64,000 bases of DNA from Myxococcota bacterium (GCA_029243605.1 JAQWRT010000065.1:33430-97429); one strand, 5' to 3'; shown: positions 8,921 through 18,009, counted from the first letter of the stretch. Notes: a model not told the origin generated them from the letters alone. Numbers and translations are program-made.

Positions 8921-9147
8921 ACTCACTCATTCTTTTCTTGGAAGCGGTATTTTCGCCGACAACCCCTGGGAATCATTCGTAAAAAAAAATTGAAAGGCGA
9001 AGGTATTGAGCCCGGGGGGCCGCTGGGTGTCGAGCCACGCTTCAACCGGCGGACCAAAAGGGGCACTTGGGCGACGATTTTCGGCGCCGTTGAACGTAAA
9101 GGGACGGTCCCCGGTGGGAAATGCGGGGCCAAGGGGCCCGGACCGGC
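8921..9147. promoter_or_regulatory. Upstream region of the pilin promoter
   Basis: This non-coding stretch between the pilin promoter and the end of mlaC holds a run of nine A (8981-8989) and AT-rich sequence unusual for this GC-rich DNA. In RpoN systems such DNA often bends so that an enhancer-bound activator can touch the polymerase. I could not recognise a specific activator site. Confidence 0.4.
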
Positions 9148-9834
9148 TCACTCAACCGCCCGCTTGGCGGTCTTGGCGGTCACCAGGGTGATCAACTTCT
9201 CGATTCCCCCGGTTTTCAGCACCGAGGAATACTCGGAGCGCCGCAGAGCGACCTCGCTCACCGAGCCATCGGAGTAGATATCGACCACGCGCCAGGTTCC
9301 CGCTCGGTCGCTCATCCGGTAATCGAGTTCCACGTCCTCGTCGTCGGGTCGAACCAGCAGGGTATCGACCACCCGGTTGTCCCCTCTGGAGGCGGGCCTC
9401 TCGCCCCGGACCTCGAAAGTCTGCCCGGAAAAGCCGTCGAAACGATCGGCAAAATTCGAGACGGTGAAGTCCCCGAAGGTCTTGACCCAGCGCTTGCGCT
9501 CATCGGGGCTGAGCTTGCGCCAGGACCCCCCGATGGATTTGGCCGCCATAAAGGGCATATCGAAGATCTCGAACACCACGGGAGAAGCCCGGTCGAAACG
9601 CTCCTGATACGAGGCGCCGCCCTCGGCGCTCTTCATGATTTCGATCAGGGTCAAGTTCAGTCGTTCGATGGGCGCGGTGGGATCCCCGGGCTCCTCCGCC
9701 GGGACGGCGGTCGAAGATTCCCCGGAAACGGCGACCCCAGCCGTCTCGGCGCCGACAGCGGCGAGCGGGCACAGCAGGAGCAGCAGGCCCGCGACGGCCA
9801 TGGGCCGCAGGGTTCTTTTCTTGGTGGAATTCAC
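9148..9834 (-). CDS. mlaC: MlaC/Ttg2D phospholipid-binding protein
   Basis: Periplasmic carrier of the Mla pathway, which shuttles phospholipids between the outer-membrane MlaA complex and the inner-membrane MlaFEDB transporter. The 228-residue protein has a signal peptide (PMAVAGLLLLLCPLAAVGAET), then helices with FEIFDMPFMAAKSIGGSW, LSPDERKRWVKTFGDFTVSNFADRF, a strand region VVDTLLVRPDDEDVELDYRM and VVDIYSDGSVSEVALRRSEYSSVL, all MlaC-like. The frame is open further upstream, but the GTG at 9834 stands directly before the signal peptide and has TAGGCT at 9842-9847, seven bases upstream, the leaderless-type box. No mlaA, B, D, E or F gene is adjacent. Confidence 0.85.
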   Translation of the reverse strand: MNSTKKRTLRPMAVAGLLLLLCPLAAVGAETAGVAVSGESSTAVPAEEPGDPTAPIERLNLTLIEIMKSAEGGASYQERFDRASPVVFEIFDMPFMAAKSIGGSWRKLSPDERKRWVKTFGDFTVSNFADRFDGFSGQTFEVRGERPASRGDNRVVDTLLVRPDDEDVELDYRMSDRAGTWRVVDIYSDGSVSEVALRRSEYSSVLKTGGIEKLITLVTAKTAKRAVE

Positions 9835-9994
9835 GGCTGGAAGCCTAGCACCTGCCCGGGGTCTCCCGTCCCCCCTCCGGGAATACTCCCCGGAAAAGCC
9901 CCAGCGCCATGGGTCCCAGCCCCCGGGAAACGCGCCCGCGGGATCGACTCGGCCTCGAAAGCCCGGGCTGGGCGCGCTACTCGAAAGAACAACC

Positions 9995-10606
9995 ATGCGG
10001 CGAATTTCGGTAATCGGAAGTTCTGGGGCGGGCAAAACCACCCTTTCACGGGTCCTCGCCAAGGCGATCGGCGGAACCCATATCGAGTTGGACGCGCTCT
10101 ACCACGGGCCCAACTGGACCCCGACCGCGGACAATGAGTTCCGCCGCCGGGTCGGCGCCCTCGTCGAGAACGAGTGCTGGGTCATCGATGGAAACTACTC
10201 GACGGTCCGCGATCTGGTCTGGAGCGCGGCGGACACGGTGGTCTGGATCGACCTGCCGAGGCGGACGATCCTCCCCTCACTTCTGCGCCGAACCCTGACC
10301 CGCATGTGGAGGGGAACGGCGTTGTGGAATGGCAACCGTGAGCGGTTTCGCCAACTCCTGGACCCCCGGGCCGAGGAAAATGTGCTGCTCTGGATGTGGA
10401 CGACCCACCGCGCGGCCCGACAAATGTATTCCGCTGCCCTGGCCGGGAAGCCGGCGGCGCGGGCTCTTGGGGACGACTACGCTCTTGCCGGGCCCCTTGG
10501 CCAAAGAACCGGGAGATGCCGCGATGAAGGTCTACGTCGATCTCGACACGTGCTGCGGCCACGGCCGTTGCTACGCGCTGTGCCCCGAGGTCTTCGGCGA
10601 GGATGA
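9995..10606 (+). CDS. Small P-loop NTPase (adenylate-kinase-like)
   Basis: A 203-residue P-loop kinase-like protein resembling the DNA topology modulation/FlaR group within the adenylate-kinase superfamily; substrate unknown. Walker A is GSSGAGKTT near residue 12, with the lid-type segments HIELDALYHGPNW, WVIDGNYSTVRDLVW and VVWIDLP after it. The last 28 residues are read through the beginning of the ferredoxin gene in another frame, an 83-base overlap, and are Arg-rich and unlike a normal family ending. A lost stop codon or frameshift near 10520 could explain this. The start is the ATG at 9995; the longer open frame runs into the mlaC promoter. Confidence 0.75.
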   Translation: MRRISVIGSSGAGKTTLSRVLAKAIGGTHIELDALYHGPNWTPTADNEFRRRVGALVENECWVIDGNYSTVRDLVWSAADTVVWIDLPRRTILPSLLRRTLTRMWRGTALWNGNRERFRQLLDPRAEENVLLWMWTTHRAARQMYSAALAGKPAARALGDDYALAGPLGQRTGRCRDEGLRRSRHVLRPRPLLRAVPRGLRRG

Positions 10607-10724
10607 CGAGGGCTATCCCCTGGTCTCGGACGCGGTCATCGACGCGAAAGAAGAAGACCGAGCCCGTCAGGCCGCCGCGAACTGTCCGGAAGCGGCCATC
10701 ACCCTGATCGAGAACCGGAAATAA
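10524..10724 (+). CDS. P450-type single-cluster ferredoxin
   Basis: A 66-residue ferredoxin of the kind that passes electrons to cytochrome P450 enzymes. The cluster motif is Cys10-X2-His13-X2-Cys16 with the distal Cys54-Pro55 (NCPEAAI); His at the variable position is also known in mycobacterial P450 ferredoxins and indicates a 3Fe-4S or variant 4Fe-4S cluster. An extra Cys20-Pro21 (ALCPEVFG) sits where Ala-Pro is usual. The ending ITLIENRK is typical. GGGAGATG ahead of the ATG gives a ribosome site. Its start lies inside the preceding NTPase gene. No P450 gene is visible in the window, so its partner must be elsewhere. Confidence 0.88.
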   Translation: MKVYVDLDTCCGHGRCYALCPEVFGEDDEGYPLVSDAVIDAKEEDRARQAAANCPEAAITLIENRK

Positions 10725-10822
10725 GCGCCCACCCCGGGCAGCGGCCCCGACCTGCCCTTGAATCACTGGTCCCCGCGAGCGACCCGACCCGACCCGAGGG
10801 ATTGCGCGCTATCCTGCCCGCC

Positions 10823-11779
10823 ATGGCACATCGGGTCTATATCGACGGACACGCGGGGACCACCGGGCTTCGGATCCGGGAGTGGCTTGCCCATCGGAAT
10901 GACCTGACCTTGGCCACCCTGACCGACGCGGACCGAAAGGATCCCGCCGCCCGGCGGGAACAGCTGCGCGACGCCGACCTGGCGGTCCTCTGCCTGCCCG
11001 ACGACGCCGCCCGGGAGGCCGTCACCTGGGCCGCGGGCAGTGGCACCCGGATCCTCGACACCAGTACCGCCCACCGGATCGACGAGGCGTGGGTCTACGG
11101 TCTGCCCGAACTCGCCCCGGACCAACGCGAAGCCATTCGCTCGGCGGACCGGGTAGCCAACCCCGGCTGCTACGCGTCCGGCTTCATTCTCGCCACCCGG
11201 CCCCTGCTCGATGCCGGCCTGCTCGAGGCGGATGCCGGGCTCTCCTTCCACGCCCTCTCGGGCTATTCCGGGGGCGGCCGGCCGATGATCGAAAATTGGG
11301 AGGACCCGAACTCCGGTCTGGCCGAGCTCGTCTACGAGGCCCCCTATGCCCTGGACCGCCGGCACAAGCACGTTCCCGAAATGCTCCACTACAGTGGCCT
11401 CACGGCAGAGCCCCAATTCCTGCCCGCGGTCGGCCCCTTCCGGTGCGGCATGCGGATCCAGCTCGCCCTCCACGCGGACCGACTCGTCCCGGGCACGACG
11501 GCGAAACAGATCTGGGAGGCCTTCGAGGCGCGCTACCGGGGGGAGCCCTTCCTGCGCCTGCACCCCCTCGCCGATCCCCTGGACTCGAATGAGCGGAGTT
11601 TCGACCCCGAGGCCTGCAACGGGACCAATCGGATCGAACTTCACGTGGTCCCCCACCCGTCGGGCCACGTTCTGCTGGTCGCTATCCTGGACAACCTCGG
11701 CAAGGGAGCCGCGGGGGTCGCGATCCAATCCCTCAACCTGATGCTGGGCCGCCCCGAGACCGAGGCGCTCCAGGCCTAA
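10823..11779 (+). CDS. argC: N-acetyl-gamma-glutamyl-phosphate reductase
   Basis: Third step of arginine synthesis: NADPH-dependent reduction of N-acetylglutamyl phosphate to the semialdehyde. The 318-residue length and sequence match the short type 2 form. It has the NADP-binding start VYIDGHAGTTGLRIRE, the catalytic Cys116 in ANPGCYASGF, FHALSGYSGGGR, the catalytic His region HKHVPEML and the ending LLVAILDNLGKGAAGVAIQS. I prefer the ATG at 10823 over the upstream in-frame codon at 10802 because TATCCT (10810-10815) lies seven bases before it, the leaderless-type box. No other arg gene is close. Confidence 0.95.
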   Translation: MAHRVYIDGHAGTTGLRIREWLAHRNDLTLATLTDADRKDPAARREQLRDADLAVLCLPDDAAREAVTWAAGSGTRILDTSTAHRIDEAWVYGLPELAPDQREAIRSADRVANPGCYASGFILATRPLLDAGLLEADAGLSFHALSGYSGGGRPMIENWEDPNSGLAELVYEAPYALDRRHKHVPEMLHYSGLTAEPQFLPAVGPFRCGMRIQLALHADRLVPGTTAKQIWEAFEARYRGEPFLRLHPLADPLDSNERSFDPEACNGTNRIELHVVPHPSGHVLLVAILDNLGKGAAGVAIQSLNLMLGRPETEALQA

Positions 11780-11817
11780 TCTTCCCGTACCCGACCACGC
11801 CCTTCGGAGACCCCCCC

Positions 11818-13218
11818 GTGAAGGAACAACACCGTTTCCCCCCTCTCGCCGCCCTGCCCCTGCTCGGTGGAATCGCTTGGCTCTGGACCAGCGCCCAGGC
11901 CGGCTTTCTCCCCTTCATTTTGACCCTGCCCATCGGGGGCGGTCTCTTCGCCTCGGGCATGGCCATCCTGCTCTGGGCGGGGGATCGACGCTTCTGCCAG
12001 AGCATGGCTCTCTCAGGGGTGCTGGGGCTTTTGGCGCTGCCCTTTCTCGTCCCCACCCTGGGCCTCGGAACCGCCCTCTGGCTGAGTGGCCTCGCCGCCG
12101 CCGCCGCCGTGGCGGCCGGGAGCATCTCCGTGGATCAGACCCCGGAGATCGAAGGGGTGCCCCAGCCCGAGCCGAGCCTACGACTCTCCGCCGGAGTGGC
12201 TCTAGACGAAATGGTGCTGGGCATGGAGCAACTCGCCATCGGCCTGCCCGCGGGCGACCGGGCGCACCGCATGGTGGACGAGGTGCACGCCGCCATCGCC
12301 TACCATCGCAGCCAGGGATGGTCCAGCGATCCCCTCTCCTACCACGCGACCCCACCCCCGCTCACGGCGCCCCGGATCGAGACGGCGCGAACGGGCAAGA
12401 TCGCCTACGAACACCTGCGTTTCGAAAGCCTCTACGAACCCCCGGCCGAAGAGCCCGGGCGCGAACGCTGGCTCGCCCTGAAACCCCCGCGCACCGCCCA
12501 CGCCTACGTGCTCCGCCACGCCGATCCCGATCGGCCCTGGATCGTGTGCACCAACGGCTACCGGATGGGACTCGCCGGGATCGATCTGCGCGCCTTCGGC
12601 CACTACCACCGGGTCCTGGGCCTGAACGTCTTGGTCCCGGTACTTCCCCTCCACGGGCCGCGACGAATCGGCCGCCGCTCGGGAGACGGTTTCCTCGGCG
12701 GCGATGCTCTGGACACCCTCCACGGCGAAGCCCAGGCGATTTGGGATATCCGACGCATGATCGGTTGGCTCCGGCAACAGGGCGCGTCCATGGTGGGCGC
12801 AGCGGGACTCTCCCTGGGTGGCTATACCACGGCGCTCCTCGCCAGCGTGGAGCCGGGGCTGGCGTGCGTGGTGGCCGGCATTCCCGTCGCCGATCTCGCG
12901 CGCATCTTCTGGCGCCACGGCCCCCCGCTCCAACTCGAGTATCTCGCCCATCTCGGGGTCGACGAAGCCCTGGTGGCCGAACTCATGACCGTCATCTCCC
13001 CGCTGACCCTCGCCCCCAAGGTTCCGCTGGAGGCCCGTCTGATCTTCGGCGGGACGGCGGATCGCCTGGTTTCCCCCGATCATATCCGGGACCTGGCGAA
13101 TCACTGGGACCAACCCAAAACCCTCTGGTACTCCGGCGGACATCTCGGCTTTCGCATGGATCCGCGGATCCAGCACGGCGTCGACCAACTGCTGCGCGAC
13201 GTCAAGCTCTGCCCCTGA
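11818..13218 (+). CDS. Membrane-anchored alpha/beta hydrolase
   Basis: 466 residues. The first 110 contain three or four hydrophobic segments (for example LLGGIAWLWTSAQAGFLPF and LWLSGLAAAAAVAAGSI), so the protein is probably anchored in the inner membrane. The rest is an alpha/beta-hydrolase domain: strand PWIVCTNGYRMG, nucleophile elbow GLSLGGYTT, acid residue in FGGTADRLVSP and catalytic His in SGGHLGFRM. The substrate is unknown. The GTG start has GGAGA eleven bases upstream and follows argC by 38 bases. It converges with asd. Confidence 0.8.
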   Translation: MKEQHRFPPLAALPLLGGIAWLWTSAQAGFLPFILTLPIGGGLFASGMAILLWAGDRRFCQSMALSGVLGLLALPFLVPTLGLGTALWLSGLAAAAAVAAGSISVDQTPEIEGVPQPEPSLRLSAGVALDEMVLGMEQLAIGLPAGDRAHRMVDEVHAAIAYHRSQGWSSDPLSYHATPPPLTAPRIETARTGKIAYEHLRFESLYEPPAEEPGRERWLALKPPRTAHAYVLRHADPDRPWIVCTNGYRMGLAGIDLRAFGHYHRVLGLNVLVPVLPLHGPRRIGRRSGDGFLGGDALDTLHGEAQAIWDIRRMIGWLRQQGASMVGAAGLSLGGYTTALLASVEPGLACVVAGIPVADLARIFWRHGPPLQLEYLAHLGVDEALVAELMTVISPLTLAPKVPLEARLIFGGTADRLVSPDHIRDLANHWDQPKTLWYSGGHLGFRMDPRIQHGVDQLLRDVKLCP

Positions 13219-13251
13219 GCGGCGACCCGGCCGGGGGGACGGGGTCGGGAA

Positions 13252-14370
13252 TCAGGCCGCTTGGCGCAGAATCCCGAGAACCCGGCGCAGGGGTTCGGCG
13301 GCGCCCCAGAGCAATTGATCCCCCACGCTGAAACAGCCGAGATAATCGGCGCCCATGCGCAGCTTGCGAATGCGCCCCACCGGGATATCCAGGGTGCCGG
13401 TCACAGCCGCCGGCGAGAGTCGTGCCGCGGTGCTGGCCTGATCGTTGGGAACCACGGAAACCCAGTCGTTGGCCGCCGCCATCGCCGCTTCGATTTCGTC
13501 CAGGGGCACATCGCTCTTGAGCTTGACGGTAAAGGCCTGACTGTGGCAGCGCATGGCCCCGACCCGGACGCAGATGCCGTCGACGGGAATCAGCGGGTCG
13601 GCCCCCAAAATTTTATTGGCCTCGACATAGCCCTTCCACTACTCCCGGGTCTCGCCCCCCTCCTGGAGGGTGTCGATCCAGGGGATCAGACTCGCCGCCA
13701 GGGGCACGCCGAAACTCTCCGAGGGGAAATTCTCGTCGGCCAGAGTCGCCCGAACCTGGGCGTCGATGCTCAGGGCGGCGCTCGCCGGGTCCTCGAGGAG
13801 AGCCGCCGAGCCCTCGCCGATGGCCCGCATCTGAGCCACGAGTTCGCGCATATTCCGCGCCCCGGCCCCGGAAGCGGACTGGTAGGTCATGGCCGAGACC
13901 CACTCGACCCAACCCTGGGCAAAGAGTCCACCCAGCGCCATCAACATCAGGCTGACTGTACAATTCCCGCCGGCGTAATTCAGAAAGCCGGCGGCGATCC
14001 CGCGGTCGATGACCTCGCGGTTGACGGGATCCAAGACGATCACGGTGTCGTCGTCCATGCGCTTGGCGCTCGCGGCGTCGATCCAATAGCCGGTCCAGCC
14101 CACTTCGCGCAATTGGGGCAGAACCTGCTTGGTGTAGTCCCCGCCCTGACAACTCACGATGGCCTCGTGCTCGGCCAAACGGCTGATTTCGTAGGCATCG
14201 GCGAGGGGCGGAGCGCTCACGCCCACATCCGGAGGGGCCTGCCCCACCTGGGAGGTGGAGAAGAATTCGGGCTCCAGGCCCGAGAAATCCCCCTCGGCCA
14301 ACATGCGTTCGAGCAGGACCGAACCCACCATCCCGCGCCAACCTACGAATGCGACTCTATCGATTGCCAT
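13252..14370 (-). pseudogene. asd: Aspartate-semialdehyde dehydrogenase with in-frame TAG
   Basis: Asd reduces aspartyl phosphate to the semialdehyde for lysine/diaminopimelate, threonine and methionine. The whole gene is present in one frame (373 codons, the normal length), but codon 244 at 13639-13641 is TAG. Upstream part: FVGWRGMVGSVL, STSQVGQAP, SCQGGDYT, catalytic Cys137 in GGNCTVSLML and ending IPWIDTLQEGGETRE. Directly after the TAG the frame continues [11 protein letters not shown], then [20 protein letters not shown] with the catalytic Arg and His, and [20 protein letters not shown] end. The E. coli protein has Glu at this place (REEWK), so one base change GAG to TAG explains it. 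As asd is normally essential, sequencing error, read-through or a second copy must be considered. Confidence 0.9.
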
Positions 14371-14499
14371 AACGCCGGTTTAATTAACAAAAACACGAAG
14401 CTGGAGCAAACTCCCCCGAGCCTGAAAGCCTGTCTACAAGCCCTGTGCGCCCTCGCTGCGAGTTGGCCTCCTGGAGACGACCCCCTACCCTCGCTCGCC

Positions 14500-15687
14500 A
14501 TGACGACATCGAACCCCGAAAGCTTCGCCGAATCCGAACAGGCCCTACACGACGAGGCCGCCCGCGTGGCGGGCAGCGACGATTTCGGCGACCCCGGCTA
14601 CCTCGAGGGCCTGCGCGTTCTGCTCGACGGCTACGACCGCGAGGCCCGGTTCAACGCGCACGGGGGCGCCATGGCGCGCCAGATGATCCTGGGCATTCTG
14701 GTCAGCCGATTGCGCTCGGAACAACAACTGCGCGCCATGCCCGAGGTCCTCGAGACCCCGGTCGAGCGACCCCTGGTAATCTGTGGACTGATTCGTACGG
14801 GCAGCACGGCTCTGCACTACCTGATGGGCCAGGATCCCGACCTTCAACCCCTGGAGTACTGGCTCGGCGCCAACCCCCAACCCCGGCCGCCGAGGCCCGA
14901 GTGGGGGACCCACCCCGATTTCCAACTCGCCGACGCCCAAATCCAGGCCATGTACGACGCCGACCCCTCCCTGAAGGCCGTTCACTTTATGATGCCCGAC
15001 GGGCCCGAGGAATGTCGCCAGCTCATGGTCCAGCAATTCACCGACGACGGCTTCGAGGTCAACAACCACATGCCCTCGTACGCCGAGTGGTATCGGCAGG
15101 CCGACATGCGGCCCACCTATCGAAGACATCGCGACCTTGCCAAGCTCATCGGCTCCAGGGACCCACACCGAACCTGGCTCTTCAAATACCCGGTCCACAT
15201 GCGCTACCTCGATGCCTTTCTCGAGGTCTACCCCGACGCGTGCGTGATCCAGACCCATCGCGACCCCCTGTCGGTCTTCCCCTCCTATCTCAGCCTGATC
15301 ACGGGTTTCCGGGGCCTCGCCGAGAGGGATATCGACCCGGGAGAAATCGCGCGGCACCAAGTCGAACTCTGGGCGAGCGGGACCGAACACGCCATCGACG
15401 TGCGTCGGGGGCGCGACCCCAAACAATTCTACGATCTGCACTTTGCCGACTTCATGACAGACCCGGTCCAGGCGATCAAGAACATCTACACCCATTTCGA
15501 TCGCGAATTATCAACCGCCGGCGAGGAGAAGTTGCGCGACTGGCACGCCAATAATCCCCAGCACAAGCATGGCCGGCACGAATACAGCCGAGAGGCCGAG
15601 GCGGTGGGAATGCCCCTGGGCGAAATCCTCGAACGCTTTGGCCCCTACATGGAGCATTTCGGAATGCAGCCCGAGAAGCGGCCCTGA
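14500..15687 (+). CDS. PAPS-dependent sulfotransferase family protein
   Basis: A 395-residue cytosolic sulfotransferase-fold protein (Sulfotransfer_3-like), predicted to move sulfate from PAPS to an unknown hydroxyl or amine. The 5'-phosphosulfate loop is GLIRTGSTALHYLM around residue 95, and the 3'-phosphate motif is VIQTHRDPLSVFPSYLSL. The first 80 residues are helical, with QMILGILVSRLRSEQQLRA as in related Myxococcota/actinobacterial members. The ATG at 14500 was chosen: TACCCT at 14486-14491 lies eight bases upstream, and the open frame further back only runs through the asd antisense strand. Its TGA shares bases with the ATG of the next gene, so the two are translationally coupled. Confidence 0.87.
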   Translation: MTTSNPESFAESEQALHDEAARVAGSDDFGDPGYLEGLRVLLDGYDREARFNAHGGAMARQMILGILVSRLRSEQQLRAMPEVLETPVERPLVICGLIRTGSTALHYLMGQDPDLQPLEYWLGANPQPRPPRPEWGTHPDFQLADAQIQAMYDADPSLKAVHFMMPDGPEECRQLMVQQFTDDGFEVNNHMPSYAEWYRQADMRPTYRRHRDLAKLIGSRDPHRTWLFKYPVHMRYLDAFLEVYPDACVIQTHRDPLSVFPSYLSLITGFRGLAERDIDPGEIARHQVELWASGTEHAIDVRRGRDPKQFYDLHFADFMTDPVQAIKNIYTHFDRELSTAGEEKLRDWHANNPQHKHGRHEYSREAEAVGMPLGEILERFGPYMEHFGMQPEKRP

Positions 15688-17000
15688 TGGGAGATTTTAC
15701 TCGCCGGCCCCGAAGCGCCCGGGAAAAGGAGTTGCTCGCCCGGGGAAAGCGCCTGCTGCCCTCGGCGGTCCTCTCGTCGAGTTTCTCCCCGGAGCACGCC
15801 ATGGTGGTCTCCAGCGCCGCCGGCGCCCGACTTCGGGATGCCAGCGGGAACGAATACATCGACTACCTCATGGGGTCGGGCCCCCTGCTCCTCGGACACG
15901 CCCATCCCGCCGTGGTCGAGGCCGTCCGCCAGCAAGCGGAAAAGGGAAGCAGCTTCCTGGTGGTCAACGAAAAGGCCATCGAACTCGCCGAGGCCATCGT
16001 GGAGTGCGTCCCCTGCGCGGACAAGGTCTGCTTCAACAGCAGCGGGTCAGAATCGACCTTCTTCGCCCTGCGCATCGCTCGGGCGTTCACGGGCCGCGAC
16101 AAATTCATGAAATTCGAGGGCGCCTTCCACGGCATGCACGACTACGCGCTGATGAGCAACCAGTGGACAAGTGGACCCGCGGATTTCCCCATCGCCGAGC
16201 CCAATTCAGCGGGCATTCCCCGGGCCATCGAGGACCAGGTCCTGGTCGGCCCCTGGAATGACCTCGAAACCGCCCAGCGGCTGATCGAAGCCCATGCCGG
16301 AGAACTCGCGGCGATCATCGTCGAACCCATGCAGCGCAGCTTCCCCCCCCAACCCGGCTTCCTCGAGGGCCTGCGCGAAATCAGCCAGCGCCACGGCATC
16401 GTGTTGATCTTCGACGAGGTGGTCACCGGGTTCCGCCTGGCCCTGGGCGGCGCCCAGGAATATTACGGGGTGGTCCCCGACCTGGCCGCGGTCTGCAAAG
16501 GCATCGCCAGTGGCTATCCCATCTCGGTGCTCTGCGGACGCGCCGACCTGATGGAACTCGCCGGCCCGGCGCGCCTGGCTCAGGGCGACCACGTCCGTAT
16601 GACAGGCACATTTTCGGGCAATTCCATCGCCTGCGCAGCGGCCCTCGCGACCCTCGGCGAGTTGCGGAAGGAGGGCACGTATTCCTCCCTCTTCGCCCAG
16701 GGCCGAAAGCTGATGGCGGGCCTCCAGGGCGAACTCGAGCGCGCGGGCATCCCCCACCAACTGACCGGGGAACCGCCGGCCTTTCAACCCTGGTTCAACG
16801 TTGAGGTCGCCACGAATTTTCGCCAGGCCCTCAAGGCCGACCCCGCCCTCGCCGCCCGCTTCGGCGCCCTGCTCGTGGACCACGGGGTGCTCAAAGCCCA
16901 CGAAAAATTCTTCGTCTCCACGGCCCACGGAGATTCGGAGATCGAACAGACCCTCGAGGTCTTCGCCGCGGTGGCGGATTTGCTCGCCAAGACGGGCTAG
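15687..17000 (+). CDS. Class III PLP aminotransferase, HemL-like
   Basis: A 437-residue class III aminotransferase closest in style to glutamate-1-semialdehyde 2,1-aminomutase. Motifs are FNSSGSESTFFALRIAR, the His-rich turn FEGAFHGMHDY, IFDEVVTGFRLALGGAQEYYG, the PLP lysine in AVCKGIASGYPISVL and MTGTFSGNSIACAAAL. Because no other heme gene is near and the gene is coupled to a sulfotransferase, a role in modifying an amine or amino-sugar substrate is as likely as heme synthesis. It overlaps the sulfotransferase stop by one base (TGATGG) and converges with the PAP-phosphatase gene 19 bases away. Confidence 0.85.
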   Translation: MGDFTRRPRSAREKELLARGKRLLPSAVLSSSFSPEHAMVVSSAAGARLRDASGNEYIDYLMGSGPLLLGHAHPAVVEAVRQQAEKGSSFLVVNEKAIELAEAIVECVPCADKVCFNSSGSESTFFALRIARAFTGRDKFMKFEGAFHGMHDYALMSNQWTSGPADFPIAEPNSAGIPRAIEDQVLVGPWNDLETAQRLIEAHAGELAAIIVEPMQRSFPPQPGFLEGLREISQRHGIVLIFDEVVTGFRLALGGAQEYYGVVPDLAAVCKGIASGYPISVLCGRADLMELAGPARLAQGDHVRMTGTFSGNSIACAAALATLGELRKEGTYSSLFAQGRKLMAGLQGELERAGIPHQLTGEPPAFQPWFNVEVATNFRQALKADPALAARFGALLVDHGVLKAHEKFFVSTAHGDSEIEQTLEVFAAVADLLAKTG

Positions 17001-17019
17001 GTCCCAGCGCTCCGGCCGC

Positions 17020-18009
17020 TTAGAGCCCGAGCACCTCACCCACGGCTTCGATCACCCGCTGATGAAGAGCCCCGTTCGTGACGATCACCCCGGAATTATT
17101 CTTCAGGGTCCGACCCAACGAGAAATCCAATTCTCGCCCTCGAATATCCGTCACCTTGCCCCCGGCTTCGCGAACCACGATGGCGCCGGCGGCGTGATCC
17201 CAGATTTTTTCCTCATAGTCCGCGCGGGTGGGCAGGCGCAGGTAGATCGAGGCGTCGCCGCGACTCACAGCGCCGTATTTGCACTGGCTATCGATGCGAA
17301 AGGGCTCGGCGGTGATCCCCAGGCGCTTGGCCACCTGGGCCGAATCGGATTGGGATGAGTGGGCCGCCTCCACCGACTCGCAGAATTTAGCCTGGCTCGG
17401 ATCGTCAATCGGCGTCACCGCGACCCCTTCCTCGGGGCCCCCGGAAAGCGCCCTCCGAAAGGCCCCCTGGCCCTTGACCGCGACAAAGAGACATCCCCGC
17501 TCGCCCTCGGGCTCACTCGCGTCCAGCGGCATATTGGGGCACCCCAGGACACCGAGAACCACCTCGCCGTCCTCGATCAACGCCAGGGCGACGGCGTACT
17601 GATCGAGCCGAAGAAATCCCTTGGTTCCGTCGATGGGGTCGAGGGTCCAATGCCGGCCGCTCCCGCCGCCGGGATAGGTCCCGTAATCGATCAAATCGAG
17701 CACGGCGTCGGCCTCGATGCCCGGCACCGTTTCCGCCACGTGGGCGACGACCTGGGCCGCAAGCCCTTGATTGGCAGGATCTCTCAGTTCCGCCGCATCC
17801 TCTTCGCCCACCAGGGGGAGTTCGGGAAAGGCGCCCCGCAGGGTATGGGTCACCACGGCCTGGGCCCCGAAATCAGCCACCGTGACCGGCGACTTATCCT
17901 TCTTGTCCATGGAGGTTTCAGCGACCAGATTGGCTTGAACGGTTCGACAGAGAAAACTCGCTCTTTCGACGGCTTCAATCGCGATTCTGCGCTCTTCGGT
18001 GTACGGCAT
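17020..18009 (-). CDS. 3'(2'),5'-bisphosphate nucleotidase (Hal2/CysQ-like)
   Basis: 329 residues of the lithium-sensitive phosphatase superfamily. Metal-binding motifs are VGEEDAAEL and WTLDPIDGTKGFLR, with IWDHAAGAIVVREAGGKVTDI near the C-terminus. Length and the segment KSPVTVADFGAQAV fit the Hal2 group that hydrolyses PAP to AMP. This fits its neighbour: sulfotransferases release PAP, which is toxic and inhibits them. A distinction from inositol-monophosphatase-type enzymes cannot be made by eye. TAATCA lies six bases before the ATG and no Shine-Dalgarno sequence is present. Confidence 0.88.
   Translation of the reverse strand: MPYTEERRIAIEAVERASFLCRTVQANLVAETSMDKKDKSPVTVADFGAQAVVTHTLRGAFPELPLVGEEDAAELRDPANQGLAAQVVAHVAETVPGIEADAVLDLIDYGTYPGGGSGRHWTLDPIDGTKGFLRLDQYAVALALIEDGEVVLGVLGCPNMPLDASEPEGERGCLFVAVKGQGAFRRALSGGPEEGVAVTPIDDPSQAKFCESVEAAHSSQSDSAQVAKRLGITAEPFRIDSQCKYGAVSRGDASIYLRLPTRADYEEKIWDHAAGAIVVREAGGKVTDIRGRELDFSLGRTLKNNSGVIVTNGALHQRVIEAVGEVLGL

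Noticed and set aside
8981..8989. Poly-A run as a terminator for mlaC (T-run on the minus strand)
   Set aside because: No GC-rich hairpin precedes the run on the minus strand; a role in promoter DNA bending is more plausible.
11877..13331. 484-codon Arg/Pro-rich frame inside the hydrolase gene
   Set aside because: A frame-shifted shadow; composition is low-complexity with no family marks.
13261..15687. 808-codon frame extending the sulfotransferase upstream
   Set aside because: The first 410 codons are the antisense of asd; the sulfotransferase begins at 14500, where a start signal exists.
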